Assembly (NCBI RefSeq): GCF_017303295.1
Contig: NZ_JAFKOK010000014.1
Location: forward strand, 1 to 64,000
Direction: 5' to 3'
DNA from: Rhodobacter sp. NTK016B
GTDB taxonomy: Bacteria > Pseudomonadota > Alphaproteobacteria > Rhodobacterales > Rhodobacteraceae
Length of the DNA: 64,000 nucleotides
In this document: positions 8,076 through 16,199 of the stretch, piece after piece
How positions within the stretch are numbered: the stretch's first letter is position 1
Layout of the letters: every line of letters begins with the position of its first letter
Translations under genes and position numbers: made by a program
The notes under the pieces: model-generated
Told to the model about the DNA's origin: nothing
Database searches by the model: none
The model's input: the letters and a program-made list of their open reading frames with translations, nothing else

Positions 8076-9205
8076 TCGTGCTCTCCGCTTGGGGGCGCAT
8101 CCTGAGCCGTCTTGGCGGCAATCACAAGCCGTTCCGCCATCCGGCCCTGATAGCCCGATTGCGCCAGCTTGGCGGCCAGCCCGATAGCGGCGGCGACCCC
8201 GGTCGCATCGGCCGAGCCGTGCGATTTGACGACGGTCCCGTTGAGACCAAGGAACACGCCGCCATTGACGCGGCGCGGATCGATTCGCGTGCTCAGGCGC
8301 CGCAAAGCGCCCCGAGCGAGAAGGGCGGCCAGCATCGCCAGCGGCCCCGAGGAAAGGGATTCGCGCAGCAGGCCCGAGACCAGCTTGGCCGTGCCTTCGC
8401 CGGTTTTCAGCGCGACATTGCCGGTAAAGCCGTCGGTGACGATGACGTCCACGCGTTCGGACGGAATGTCGGATCCTTCGACAAAGCCCACATATTCGTA
8501 GCGCCCGGTTTCTTCGTGCTTCGCGATCAGCTCGTGGGCGGCCTTGATCTCGGCGCGGCCCTTATGCTCTTCGGTCCCGACATTGAGCAGCCCGACACGC
8601 GGTCGCGGCTCGCCGAATCCGTTGCGGAAATAGGTCACGCCCATGATCGCATAGGCCAGCAGATCCTCGGCCTCGGCCTTCACGTCGGCGCCGACATCGA
8701 GCATCGTGTTGAAGCCGTGATGGCCGCGCGCGGGCCAGAGGCAGGCGATGGCAGGGCGGTTCACACCCTCCATCCGCCGAAGCTGAAGCATCGACACGGC
8801 CATCAGCGCGCCGGTATTGCCGCAGCTGACCGCCGCGTGCCCATGCCCGTCCTTGAGCGCGGCGATGGTGGACCACATCGAGGTGTCCTTGCCATGGCGC
8901 ATGATGTGGCTGGGCTTGTCGTTCATGGTCACAGCCCGGTCGGCATGAACCAATGACAGACGGCCCGCAAGCGTAGGCTCGCGGGCGATCAGCGGCTCAA
9001 GCGCCGCGCTGTCTCCGTGCAGGAGAATATCGATGGCGGGATCGTCTTTCAGCGACTGGACACAGCCAGCAACCACGACCGAGGGGCCGCGATCGCCACC
9101 CATGGCGTCTACGGATATCACGATCCGTCCGGTCGTACCCCGCTCAACCGGCTGGGTGTCAACCGGCTGACCGGCGTGCGGATGGTCCTGATCGGATTGC
9201 ATCAT
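8072..9205 (-). CDS. plsX: Phosphate acyltransferase PlsX
   Basis: A 377-residue protein. The PlsX family block IVISVDAMGGDRGP (residues 28-41) is followed by HGKDTSMW, AVSCGNTGALMAVSM, TMLDVGADV, GLLNVGTEEHKG, VIVTDGFTGNVALKTGEGTA and GLNGTVVKSHGSAD. It converts acyl-ACP to acyl-phosphate for glycerolipid synthesis at the membrane. About 25 residues precede the core, and an alternative Met at residue 2 is available. It is part of the rpmF-plsX-fabH operon order conserved in many bacteria, linking ribosome and lipid synthesis. Confidence 0.97.
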   Translation of the reverse strand: MMQSDQDHPHAGQPVDTQPVERGTTGRIVISVDAMGGDRGPSVVVAGCVQSLKDDPAIDILLHGDSAALEPLIAREPTLAGRLSLVHADRAVTMNDKPSHIMRHGKDTSMWSTIAALKDGHGHAAVSCGNTGALMAVSMLQLRRMEGVNRPAIACLWPARGHHGFNTMLDVGADVKAEAEDLLAYAIMGVTYFRNGFGEPRPRVGLLNVGTEEHKGRAEIKAAHELIAKHEETGRYEYVGFVEGSDIPSERVDVIVTDGFTGNVALKTGEGTAKLVSGLLRESLSSGPLAMLAALLARGALRRLSTRIDPRRVNGGVFLGLNGTVVKSHGSADATGVAAAIGLAAKLAQSGYQGRMAERLVIAAKTAQDAPPSGEHE

Positions 9206-9225
9206 TGCCCCGCCGGTCGAAACCG

Positions 9226-9429
9226 TCAGGCCGCGTCGTCTTCCAGGTCGACTTCGGCCTGCACGACGACTTCACGGTTGTCGTAATGGCCGCAGGACGG
9301 GCACACGTGGTGCGGGCGCTTCAGCTCACCGCAGCTGGTGCATTCGTTCGGGTTGCCCGCGACGAGCGCGTCGTGCGAACGACGCATGTTACGACGGGAA
9401 CGGGTCACGCGGTTCTGTTGAACGGCCAT
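9226..9429 (-). CDS. rpmF: 50S ribosomal protein L32
   Basis: A 67-residue protein starting [22 protein letters not shown], with [18 protein letters not shown] giving the two C-x-x-C pairs of a zinc-binding L32. It ends with an acidic tail (EVDLEDDAA). It is 20 bases upstream of plsX on the same strand and 206 bases downstream of the DUF177 gene, the usual bacterial neighbourhood. Confidence 0.97.
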   Translation of the reverse strand: MAVQQNRVTRSRRNMRRSHDALVAGNPNECTSCGELKRPHHVCPSCGHYDNREVVVQAEVDLEDDAA

Positions 9430-9635
9430 GTTAACCTCTGCTCTTATTCAGGGGACCGACCGGGCGGCCCGTGTCTGTGGAAACTTGCTGCGACGGGGCA
9501 TTACACCGCCAAGGCAGGCAATGAAAGACCTAACGTGCATGAGGCGCGGAACATAGAAGGTTTTTCGCGCCTTGCAAGGGGACTTCCGGAGCTTTCAGCG
9601 CCTGTTTTGCAAGGTTTTCGGCGTCTGGACGCCGC

Positions 9636-10199
9636 TCAACCCTGATCGGTGTCCTTTTTCAGCGCCGCGAGGGCGGCGAAGGGATTCGGGCGCTCGTCCT
9701 CGCCCAGATCGTCGGTGGCCGAGTCGGGCAGTTCAGCGCCGTCGATGCGCGGATAATCGGGCAAAGCGAGCGCCAGCGCTTCGGCCATCACCACGCCGGG
9801 GTCGATCACCGGGCCCAGCGGCTCGCGGGTGTCATCCTCGGGGATCTCGGTCTCGGTCTCGCTGGGCTCGTCCATGTCGCGCACGAAGATTCGGGTGACG
9901 GGGGTGTCAATGCGGGTCGAGACCGGCTCGGCGGTGATCACGCATTCCTGCACGACAGTCGCGCCAAGCATCCCGTCAAGACGCCAGTCATGTTTGCCCT
10001 CGGCCACGACCGTGCCGCGGAAATCGAGCTTGCGGATTTTCTGCGCGCCCAGCGACTGGGCCAGATCCGCGCGTGCCTCGGCATTGGGCGCAAGGTGGAA
10101 CCGCGTCACCGTCTTGGGCGACAGGTCGCGCAGGCGCAGCGTCAGTTTCAGGCTGTCGCTTTCGCGCAGCGGGCCGGAGGGGCTGGATTGCTCGCTCAT
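9636..10199 (-). CDS. DUF177/YceD family protein
   Basis: A 187-residue protein. The core has DLAQSLGAQKIRKLDFRG, DWRLDGMLGATVVQECVITAEP, then FVRDMDEPSETETEIPEDD and MAEALALALPDYPRIDGAEL, matching the DUF177 pattern with a single Cys and an acidic middle. YceD-type proteins lie next to rpmF across bacteria and are implicated in 23S rRNA metabolism; that role is family knowledge. The gene is upstream of rpmF on the minus strand and divergent from bamE. Confidence 0.88.
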   Translation of the reverse strand: MSEQSSPSGPLRESDSLKLTLRLRDLSPKTVTRFHLAPNAEARADLAQSLGAQKIRKLDFRGTVVAEGKHDWRLDGMLGATVVQECVITAEPVSTRIDTPVTRIFVRDMDEPSETETEIPEDDTREPLGPVIDPGVVMAEALALALPDYPRIDGAELPDSATDDLGEDERPNPFAALAALKKDTDQG

Positions 10200-10431
10200 C
10201 TGGGGCCTCCTGTAGTATGCATGCGCACCCTATGCCTGTGTTTTGTCGCTTTGGAAATGGCAAGGCGGCGCGCTGGCGGGCGCACATTCCCGCGAGGGCG
10301 GGCCACAAGCGATCCTCGGGCCGGTTCCTTTCTTGAACACTGCGCTGGGTTTTAGTAACCCCAGAGGCGCTGTCAGCTCCGGTGCGGACAGCGCTGAACA
10401 CGGACACCGGACAGAACGCACGGAGACGGGC

Positions 10432-10929
10432 ATGACGGATCGCGCGACGCAGAGCAGGCTGGCTTCGGGCAAGAAACGTGTCGGCGCGGGTATTGCCCGC
10501 CGCCTGATCGCTCCGCTTCTGGGGGCCGCTTTGCTGGTGGGCGCCTGTTCGCCGATCATGACCTATCACGGCTACGCCCCCACCGACGACCTGCTGGCCC
10601 AGATCGAAGTCGGGCGCGACAATCGCGAAACCGTGGCCGAAACCATCGGACGCCCCGGCATGGGCGGCGTGATGGAGGGCTCGGGCTGGTTCTATGTACA
10701 ATCCGACTGGCGTCAGCGCGGCTGGCGCGCCCGCGAAGAGGTCGACCGTCAGGTCGTCGCCATCAGCTTCGACGCCAATGACCGGGTTTCGAATATCGAA
10801 CGTTTCGGCCTACAGGATGGCGAAGTCATCGCCCTGTCGCGCCGCGTGACCGATGCCGGCCCGCGTCCGAGCATCGTCTCGCAGGTTCTGGCGGTGCTGG
10901 GCAACTTCACGGCTGGGTCGTTCCAGTAA
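10432..10929 (+). CDS. bamE: Outer membrane protein assembly factor BamE
   Basis: A 165-residue lipoprotein. ATG 10432 follows GGAGACGGGC. Residues 1-38 form a lipoprotein signal with the lipobox VGAC and acylated Cys39. The SmpA/OmlA domain follows (DDLLAQIEVGRDNRETVAET, GRPGMGGVMEGSGWFYV, VAISFDANDRVSNIERF). BamE is a periplasm-facing lipoprotein stabilising the BamA complex, which inserts beta-barrel proteins in the outer membrane. It is divergent from the DUF177 gene (232-base gap). Confidence 0.9.
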   Translation: MTDRATQSRLASGKKRVGAGIARRLIAPLLGAALLVGACSPIMTYHGYAPTDDLLAQIEVGRDNRETVAETIGRPGMGGVMEGSGWFYVQSDWRQRGWRAREEVDRQVVAISFDANDRVSNIERFGLQDGEVIALSRRVTDAGPRPSIVSQVLAVLGNFTAGSFQ

Positions 10930-11005
10930 TCCGAAGGGTCACTCCCTTTATCTTTGTCGGGCTTTGTCTTTGTCAGGCCCCGCGTGGCAGGGGGTCGCGC
11001 GGCGT

Positions 11006-11034
11006 CTGACAAATGTCATGAAACGGTGATACAT
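11006..11034 (+). promoter_or_regulatory. Putative promoter of the OlsB-like gene, with a dyad over the -35
   Basis: CTGACA (11006-11011), a 17-base spacer and ATACAT (11029-11034) form a plausible sigma-70-type promoter. The -35 overlaps the short dyad TGACAAATGTCA (11007-11018), which could be an operator. Inference from sequence only. Confidence 0.4.
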
Positions 11035-11062
11035 TGGGACCGCACAACTTGCCGGAGCCCCT

Positions 11063-11860
11063 TTGAGACACGCCAGTTTTCCTGACCCTGTCCTGACGCC
11101 CGATCCTTTCGGCCCGCCGGTCCACACCGGCGGGCGGATGGTGCGGCTGGCCGGTCCGTCGGACATGGCGGCTGTGCTGGCCTTGCGCGGGCGGGCGTTT
11201 CGCGGCGGCGCCGAAGACAGCGATGCCTATGACCGCGATTGCCTGCATCTGTGGGTCGGGGCCGATACGCGCGGCGCGCCGCCTCTGGCTACGCTGCGAA
11301 TCCTGCGCCATCCCGATGCTAGTGCGCTGCTTTCGGGCTATGTCGCGCAGCATTACGACCTGCGCGCGCTGGCGCAGGCGGGCGAGGCCTCGGGCGCCGA
11401 GACGCTGGAACTGGGGCGGCTTTGTATCGAGCCGGCGATCGGGGCAGGGGGCGGCGATCTGTTGCGGCTGCTCTGGGCTGGCGTGACCCGCGTGGCCTTC
11501 GGGGTCGGCGCGGCGCGGCTGGTGGGCTGCACGTCGTTTCACAGCACCGACGCGGCATCCCTCGATCCCGCATGGTCCTATCTGAAAGCCCGCGCGTCCG
11601 GACCCGACGGGCTGACACCCGGCCGCAAAGCGCCCGAGATCTATCCGTTCGACGCCCTTCCGCCGCAGCCCAGCCCCGAGGGGCAATCAAAGGTACCGCC
11701 GCTTTTGCGGGCCTATCTGTCGATGGGCGGCTGGGTATCCGATCACGCCGTGATCGACCGGGATCTGGGCACCTGCCACGTCTTCACCTGCGTGGATATC
11801 GCCGCGATGCCGCCCGCACGGCTGCGAATCCTGCGCCAGACGGCAGGAATGACGCCGTAA
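11063..11860 (+). CDS. OlsB-like N-acyltransferase (ornithine or glutamine aminolipid type)
   Basis: A 265-residue GNAT-fold protein with a TTG start (GGAG 8 bases upstream). It shares with the second OlsB-like gene in this window (29184-29990) the blocks LELGRLCIEP (against VELGRSCVHP), an LSMGGWVSDHAVIDRDLGT region (against LRLGGFVGQGAFIDRDFNT) and a terminal segment with a hydrophobic strand. Such proteins transfer a 3-hydroxyacyl group from ACP to the alpha-amino group of an amino acid, making lyso-aminolipids. Because the other copy sits with olsA, this stand-alone copy may be a glutamine-specific (GlsB-like) enzyme, known as an OlsB homologue in marine Rhodobacteraceae. That assignment is inference. 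Confidence 0.75.
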   Translation: MRHASFPDPVLTPDPFGPPVHTGGRMVRLAGPSDMAAVLALRGRAFRGGAEDSDAYDRDCLHLWVGADTRGAPPLATLRILRHPDASALLSGYVAQHYDLRALAQAGEASGAETLELGRLCIEPAIGAGGGDLLRLLWAGVTRVAFGVGAARLVGCTSFHSTDAASLDPAWSYLKARASGPDGLTPGRKAPEIYPFDALPPQPSPEGQSKVPPLLRAYLSMGGWVSDHAVIDRDLGTCHVFTCVDIAAMPPARLRILRQTAGMTP

Positions 11861-12027
11861 GCGCAGGTTCGCGCGTCACGCCTCTTGCGCCGCGCTGCGG
11901 GCTGCGGTATTGCGCGCGCACTTCACAGGCGGGGTCGGGCCCTGCGGGGAGACATCCCGCAACGGTCCACCGGTTGGGTTTTGACCCATAAGCCCCGTCC
12001 AAGGCGTAAACCGGAAAGGACACGGAC

Positions 12028-12795
12028 ATGGCGCTTCCCGAATTCTCCATGCGTCAGCTCTTGGAAGCTGGCGTTCACTACGGACACCAGACCCAGCGCT
12101 GGAACCCGCGCATGGGCCCGTATATCTACGGCGACCGTAACGGCATTCACATCATCGACCTGACGCAGACCGTCCCGATGCTGGATCAGGCGCTGAGCGT
12201 CATCCGCGAGACCGTCGCCAAGGGTGGCCGCGTTCTGTTCGTCGGCACCAAGCGTCAGGCCTCGCGCCAGGTCGCGGAAGCCGCTGAAAAATGCGCTCAG
12301 TACTACATGAACCACCGTTGGCTCGGCGGCACGCTGACCAACTGGAAAACCGTGTCGCAGTCGATCCAGCGCCTGAAGCAGATCGACGAAGTCATGGAGC
12401 GCGGCGCCGCCGGCCTGACCAAGAAAGAGCGTTTGGGCATGGAGCGCGAGCAGACGAAACTGCAAGCCTCGCTCGGCGGGATCCGCGAAATGGGCGGTCT
12501 GCCGGACCTGCTGTTCGTGATCGACGTCAACAAGGAAGACCTGGCCATCCTGGAAGCCCGGAAGCTGGGCATTCCGGTCGTCGCCGTGGTCGATACCAAC
12601 TGCTCGCCCGAAGGCGTGGACTACATCATCCCCGGCAACGATGACGCCTCGCGCGCCATCGCGCTGTATTGCGACCTCGTGGCCCGCGCCGCGCTCGACG
12701 GCATGTCGGCGCAGCTGGGCGCCGCCGGTGTGGACCTTGGCGAGCTGGAAGAAGCTCCTGCCGAGGAAACCGTGTCGGAAAACGCCGACGCCTGA
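12028..12795 (+). CDS. rpsB: 30S ribosomal protein S2
   Basis: A 255-residue protein with the full S2 pattern: [20 protein letters not shown] at the N-terminus, [39 protein letters not shown], and [20 protein letters not shown]-type blocks. An acidic C-terminal tail follows. The start has AAAGGACACGGAC upstream. It is the first gene of the rpsB-tsf pair. Confidence 0.98.
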   Translation: MALPEFSMRQLLEAGVHYGHQTQRWNPRMGPYIYGDRNGIHIIDLTQTVPMLDQALSVIRETVAKGGRVLFVGTKRQASRQVAEAAEKCAQYYMNHRWLGGTLTNWKTVSQSIQRLKQIDEVMERGAAGLTKKERLGMEREQTKLQASLGGIREMGGLPDLLFVIDVNKEDLAILEARKLGIPVVAVVDTNCSPEGVDYIIPGNDDASRAIALYCDLVARAALDGMSAQLGAAGVDLGELEEAPAEETVSENADA

Positions 12796-12890
12796 TCGTT
12801 ACGCGGCTGCCCTAACAGGGTGCCGCTGAGACAGGCGTGACATCGGGCAGGGGCAACCCTGCCCGCATCCCCAATTCAAGGAGAGAGATC

Positions 12891-13799
12891 ATGGCGATTA
12901 CTGCTGCGATGGTTAAAGAACTGCGCGAGATGTCGGGCGCGGGCATGATGGACGCCAAGAAGGCGCTCGTCGAAAACGACGGCAACATGGATGCCGCCAT
13001 CGACTGGCTGCGCACCAAGGGTCTGGCCAAGGCCGCGAAGAAATCGGACCGCGTGGCGGCCGAGGGTCTTGTCGGCGTCGCCGTCGACGGTGGCCGTGGC
13101 GTGGCGATCGAGATCAACTCGGAAACCGACTTCGTCGCCAAGAACGAAGACTTCCAGAACCTCGTGCGTGACGTGGCCAAGGTTGCCCTGCAGACCGGCG
13201 AGTCGGTCGAAGTGGTCAAAGCCGCCGATCTGAACGGCGAGACCGTCGAGAACGTCATCAACGGTGCTATCGCGCGCATCGGCGAAAACATGACCTTCCG
13301 CCGCATGCACCTGCTCGAAGGCGATACCGTCGTGACCTATGTGCACAACGCCGCCGCCGAAGGCATGGGCAAGATCGGCGTGCTGGTCGCGCTGAACGGT
13401 CCGGCCGACAAAGCGCAGGAAATCGGCAAGCAATTCGCCATGCACATCGCCGCCACCGCGCCGATGTCGCTGTCGGAAGCAACGATGGACAAGGAAGTTG
13501 TCGAGCGCGAGCTGCAGGTGCAGACCGCCAAGGCGCTGGAAGAAAACGCCACCGCGACCAAGCCGAAGCCCGAACAGGTGATCCACAACAACATCATCCC
13601 GGGCCGCATGAAGAAGTTCCTCGCCGAGAACACGCTTCTGGGCCAGTCCTTCGTGATCAACCCCGATCTGACCGTCGAGCAGGCGGCCAAGGAAGCGGGT
13701 GTCGAGATCACCGGTTTCGCGCGCGTCGCCGTGGGCGAAGGCGTCGAGAAGAAAGAAGAGGATTTCGCGGCCGAGGTTGCGAAAACGCTCGCCGGCTAA
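12891..13799 (+). CDS. tsf: Translation elongation factor Ts
   Basis: A 302-residue protein. ATG 12891 is preceded by AAGGAGAGAGATC. The N-terminal UBA-like domain is [20 protein letters not shown], and the signature [12 protein letters not shown] follows. The C-terminal part has [20 protein letters not shown], typical of proteobacterial EF-Ts. It recycles EF-Tu from GDP to GTP. It lies 95 bases after rpsB and ends in a strong terminator. Confidence 0.98.
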   Translation: MAITAAMVKELREMSGAGMMDAKKALVENDGNMDAAIDWLRTKGLAKAAKKSDRVAAEGLVGVAVDGGRGVAIEINSETDFVAKNEDFQNLVRDVAKVALQTGESVEVVKAADLNGETVENVINGAIARIGENMTFRRMHLLEGDTVVTYVHNAAAEGMGKIGVLVALNGPADKAQEIGKQFAMHIAATAPMSLSEATMDKEVVERELQVQTAKALEENATATKPKPEQVIHNNIIPGRMKKFLAENTLLGQSFVINPDLTVEQAAKEAGVEITGFARVAVGEGVEKKEEDFAAEVAKTLAG

Positions 13800-13821
13800 G
13801 CCCGGATTTCACGATTTTCGG

Positions 13822-13853
13822 AAAGGGCGGTCCTTCGGGGCCGCCCTTTTTTT
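13822..13853 (+). terminator. Rho-independent terminator after rpsB-tsf
   Basis: AAAGGGCGG (13822-13830) pairs with CCGCCCTTT (from 13841) around a TCCTTCGGGG apical region that can itself form CC-TTCG-GG; the 3' arm runs into seven T (13847-13853). Confidence 0.93.
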
Positions 13854-13943
13854 CATGCCGTCAGTCACGCGGGTTTCTGCGCTGGACTGCCTGAGCGCGC
13901 AGGGCGCCGCTTCAATCTATGCGGTAGCTTGGGCATCTGTTAC

Positions 13944-14070
13944 TTCCGAACAATTGCGTCGGGTTTGGCGTAAACGCTTGAATTCTTTGTTTCCGCACCG
14001 CACATTCAGGCCATAACTTCCCAAGATTGTAACATTTTTGAACCATGTTTCACCGCATACTTGTTCGGAA
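13944..14070. promoter_or_regulatory. Long-range inverted repeat upstream of the LuxR gene
   Basis: TTCCGAACAA (13944-13953) and TTGTTCGGAA (14061-14070) are exact reverse complements 107 bases apart. They flank an A+T-rich stretch that is the likely promoter region of the luxR-type gene starting at 14122. They could be paired operator half-sites. The rest of the 322-base gap holds only the tsf terminator and no gene that I can support. Confidence 0.4.
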
Positions 14071-14121
14071 CGCCCCGACTCGCCCGCGCGTGATGTGCGG
14101 TCGCCGCGCTAATGGGATCGC

Positions 14122-14997
14122 ATGATGCTTGAACAGACGTCTTTCACATGGTCTGACATGTCTCCGGTCGCCACGAAGCCCTTGCAGACCCTCACTGTAG
14201 AGGGGCTGTCCGCCCGATTGGCGCAGATGCTGGCAAGTCGGGATCAGGCGGTGATCTGGAAGCTTGCCTGCGACTTCTTCCGCAGCCTGGGTTTCGAGCA
14301 GGTACTGTATGGCTACTCGCCCGATTCGCGCGGTCAGAAGCTCGGCGCGCCCGAGGATTTTCTGATCCTGTCCACGATGCCCAAGGCAGTCATCACCGAA
14401 CTGGTCGAGCAGGGCTATTTCCGCATGAGCTGCACGTTTCACTGGGCGCTCGAAAACACCGGCATCGCGTCGTGGTCAATGAGCTACGAAGAAGCCGGGC
14501 TTGCCGATCAGATGGATATCCGGCCCGAAGGGCTGGATTTCTTCGCACGGCACGATCTGGTCAATGGCTGCTGTATCGGCTTCCCGAAAGAGCGGACGCG
14601 GGGCAGGGGTGTCATGGCGCTCATTGCCCCTGCGGTTGTGTCCCAGGAAGAGGTCGACCGCCTGCTGGCCGACCTGCATGACGTGATCTTCTCGGTTGCG
14701 TCCGTGGCGCATAAGAGCTTGTCGATTCTGCCCTATCACGAAAGCGGTCGGCGGCTGTCGAAGCGTCAGCGCGAAGTGCTGGAATGGGTGGCCGACGGCA
14801 AGACCTCGGCGGATATCGCGATGATCATGGGAATCACCGTCTCGACGGTAGAGAAACACCTGCGACTCGCCCGCGAAACGCTGGGGGTCGAAACGACCGC
14901 GCACGCGATCAGCAAGGCCGCTTACCTCAATCAGGTCTTCGTCGCGAGCCCGGCTGAGCATGGAACGATGACTACAATCTCTGCATGGGACGCCTGA
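14122..14997 (+). CDS. LuxR-type transcriptional regulator (solo)
   Basis: A 291-residue protein. The central part (about residues 45-200) looks like an autoinducer-binding domain with the aromatic pattern YGYSPDSR, FHWALENTGIASWSMSYEEAG and GCCIGFP. Residues 212-272 are the LuxR helix-turn-helix: LSKRQREVLEWVADGKTSAD, IAMIMGITVSTVEKHLRLAR, ETLGVETTAHAI. Typical LuxR proteins are 230-250 residues, so an inner start such as the Met at 14158 is possible. No luxI-type synthase is present in the window, so it is a solo receptor or responds to a distant or foreign signal. Confidence 0.88.
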   Translation: MMLEQTSFTWSDMSPVATKPLQTLTVEGLSARLAQMLASRDQAVIWKLACDFFRSLGFEQVLYGYSPDSRGQKLGAPEDFLILSTMPKAVITELVEQGYFRMSCTFHWALENTGIASWSMSYEEAGLADQMDIRPEGLDFFARHDLVNGCCIGFPKERTRGRGVMALIAPAVVSQEEVDRLLADLHDVIFSVASVAHKSLSILPYHESGRRLSKRQREVLEWVADGKTSADIAMIMGITVSTVEKHLRLARETLGVETTAHAISKAAYLNQVFVASPAEHGTMTTISAWDA

Positions 14998-15326
14998 CTC
15001 TCATTTTGCGTCAAAATCGCAAATTGCAACCGGCTCTGTGTGCATCTTGCAAACGAGTTTTTATCTTTGGGTATGGTTTTTCATACTGACATGCTGTGCG
15101 CAATTCCCTTAGTCTAGAGCCAGTAATGAGTAATGATGGAAGTGCCCGCTTCGCCAACCAGATCGGGTGCTTTGTTCCGTCATATGCGTATTCTTGCCGT
15201 GTCCTTTCCCAACCCGATGCAGCAAGACAGTCCGGCGCGACCTCACGGTCGCGCCGGAATGCTTCGTGGCCGCGACCGGAACAACGCGACATCAGGCCAC
15301 CCGGTTCCCCTTTGACAATACCAATG
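14998..15326. other. Convergent gap between the LuxR gene and rpe; no supported gene
   Basis: The first 130 bases are A+T-rich, with a small dyad GTATG-GTTTTT-CATAC (15071-15086). Further on is a perfect 12-bp hairpin TCCGGCGCGACC / GGTCGCGCCGGA (15231-15242, 15247-15258) without a T run. Short reading frames here have no ribosome-binding site and no family resemblance. It may hold an untranslated transcript or simply the ends of two convergent units. Confidence 0.5.
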
Positions 15327-15356
15327 AAAACGGCCCCGTCGCGCAGGACAGGGCCG
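15327..15356 (-). terminator. Rho-independent terminator after rpe
   Basis: Read on the minus strand, CGGCCCTGTC and GACGGGGCCG (15331-15356, one mismatch) form a stem around a short GC-rich loop, followed by UUUU (plus-strand AAAA, 15327-15330). It lies 42 bases past the rpe stop codon. Confidence 0.75.
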
Positions 15357-15397
15357 GGCTGAAGGTCTGCAAAATGCAACCGAAGGCTGAGCGCCTG

Positions 15398-16108
15398 TCA
15401 GGCCATGCGAGCGCCCGACGCGCGATCCACGGCGTCCCGGATCGCCCGCATGTTGGCGCCGTAGGGTTCGGGGTTCTCCACCGAGCCGCCCTTGAACACC
15501 GCCGACCCCGCGACCAGCACATCCGCGCCGGCCGCCACGACCTTGGGCGCGGTCTCGGGCGTGACGCCGCCGTCGATCTCGATATGGATGGGCCGGTCGC
15601 CGATCATGCTGCGCAGGGCACGGATCTTGGCGCTCATATCGATGAATTTCTGCCCGCCGAAACCGGGATTCACCGTCATCACGCAGATCAGGTCCGTCAG
15701 GTCGAGCACATGCGCCACCGCCTCGGCCGGGGTGCCGGGGTTGAGCGCCACGCCCGCCTTTTTCCCCGTTGCACGAATGGCTTGCAGGGTGCGGTGAATG
15801 TGCGGTCCGGCCTCGACATGGGCGGTGATGATATCGGCCCCGGCCTCGGCGAAGGCCTCGATATAGGGATCGACGGGGGCGATCATCAGATGCACGTCCA
15901 TCACCGTCTTCACATGCTTGCGGAAGGCAGCGACGGCGGGCGGGCCGAAGGTCAGGTTGGGGACGAAATGGCCATCCATCACGTCGACATGGACCCAATC
16001 GGCGCCCTGCGCTTCGATGGCCTGGATCTCGCGGCCGAAATCGGCGAAATCGGCGGAAAGGATCGAGGGCGCGATCTTGATCGGCGACGGGAAACTCATG
16101 ACAGGCAT
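15398..16108 (-). CDS. rpe: Ribulose-phosphate 3-epimerase
   Basis: A 236-residue TIM-barrel enzyme. Signatures are [16 protein letters not shown] (residues 10-25), [19 protein letters not shown] (metal ligands His and Asp), [32 protein letters not shown] and [10 protein letters not shown]. It interconverts ribulose-5-phosphate and xylulose-5-phosphate in the pentose phosphate or Calvin pathway. Two in-frame Met codons at the start (MPV-MSF) make the exact start uncertain by three residues. It is divergent from the DUF2339 gene. Confidence 0.97.
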   Translation of the reverse strand: MPVMSFPSPIKIAPSILSADFADFGREIQAIEAQGADWVHVDVMDGHFVPNLTFGPPAVAAFRKHVKTVMDVHLMIAPVDPYIEAFAEAGADIITAHVEAGPHIHRTLQAIRATGKKAGVALNPGTPAEAVAHVLDLTDLICVMTVNPGFGGQKFIDMSAKIRALRSMIGDRPIHIEIDGGVTPETAPKVVAAGADVLVAGSAVFKGGSVENPEPYGANMRAIRDAVDRASGARMA

Positions 16109-16199
16109 AGCTCCGGTATGGCAGGGTCGATGCGTGGTGCCCTAAGCCATCGCCGCGCGCCCGTCCATACCAAACCGCAGGCCCAGCAAGGAGCGCTGC

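Noticed and set aside
10944-10980. Direct repeats of CTTTGTC between bamE and the OlsB-like gene
   Set aside because: Too short and irregular for a CRISPR array or a clear binding site.
15126-15362. Short plus-strand frames after the LuxR gene as a possible autoinducer synthase fragment
   Set aside because: No LuxI motif (no R-x4-F-W or similar) and no ribosome-binding site could be found.
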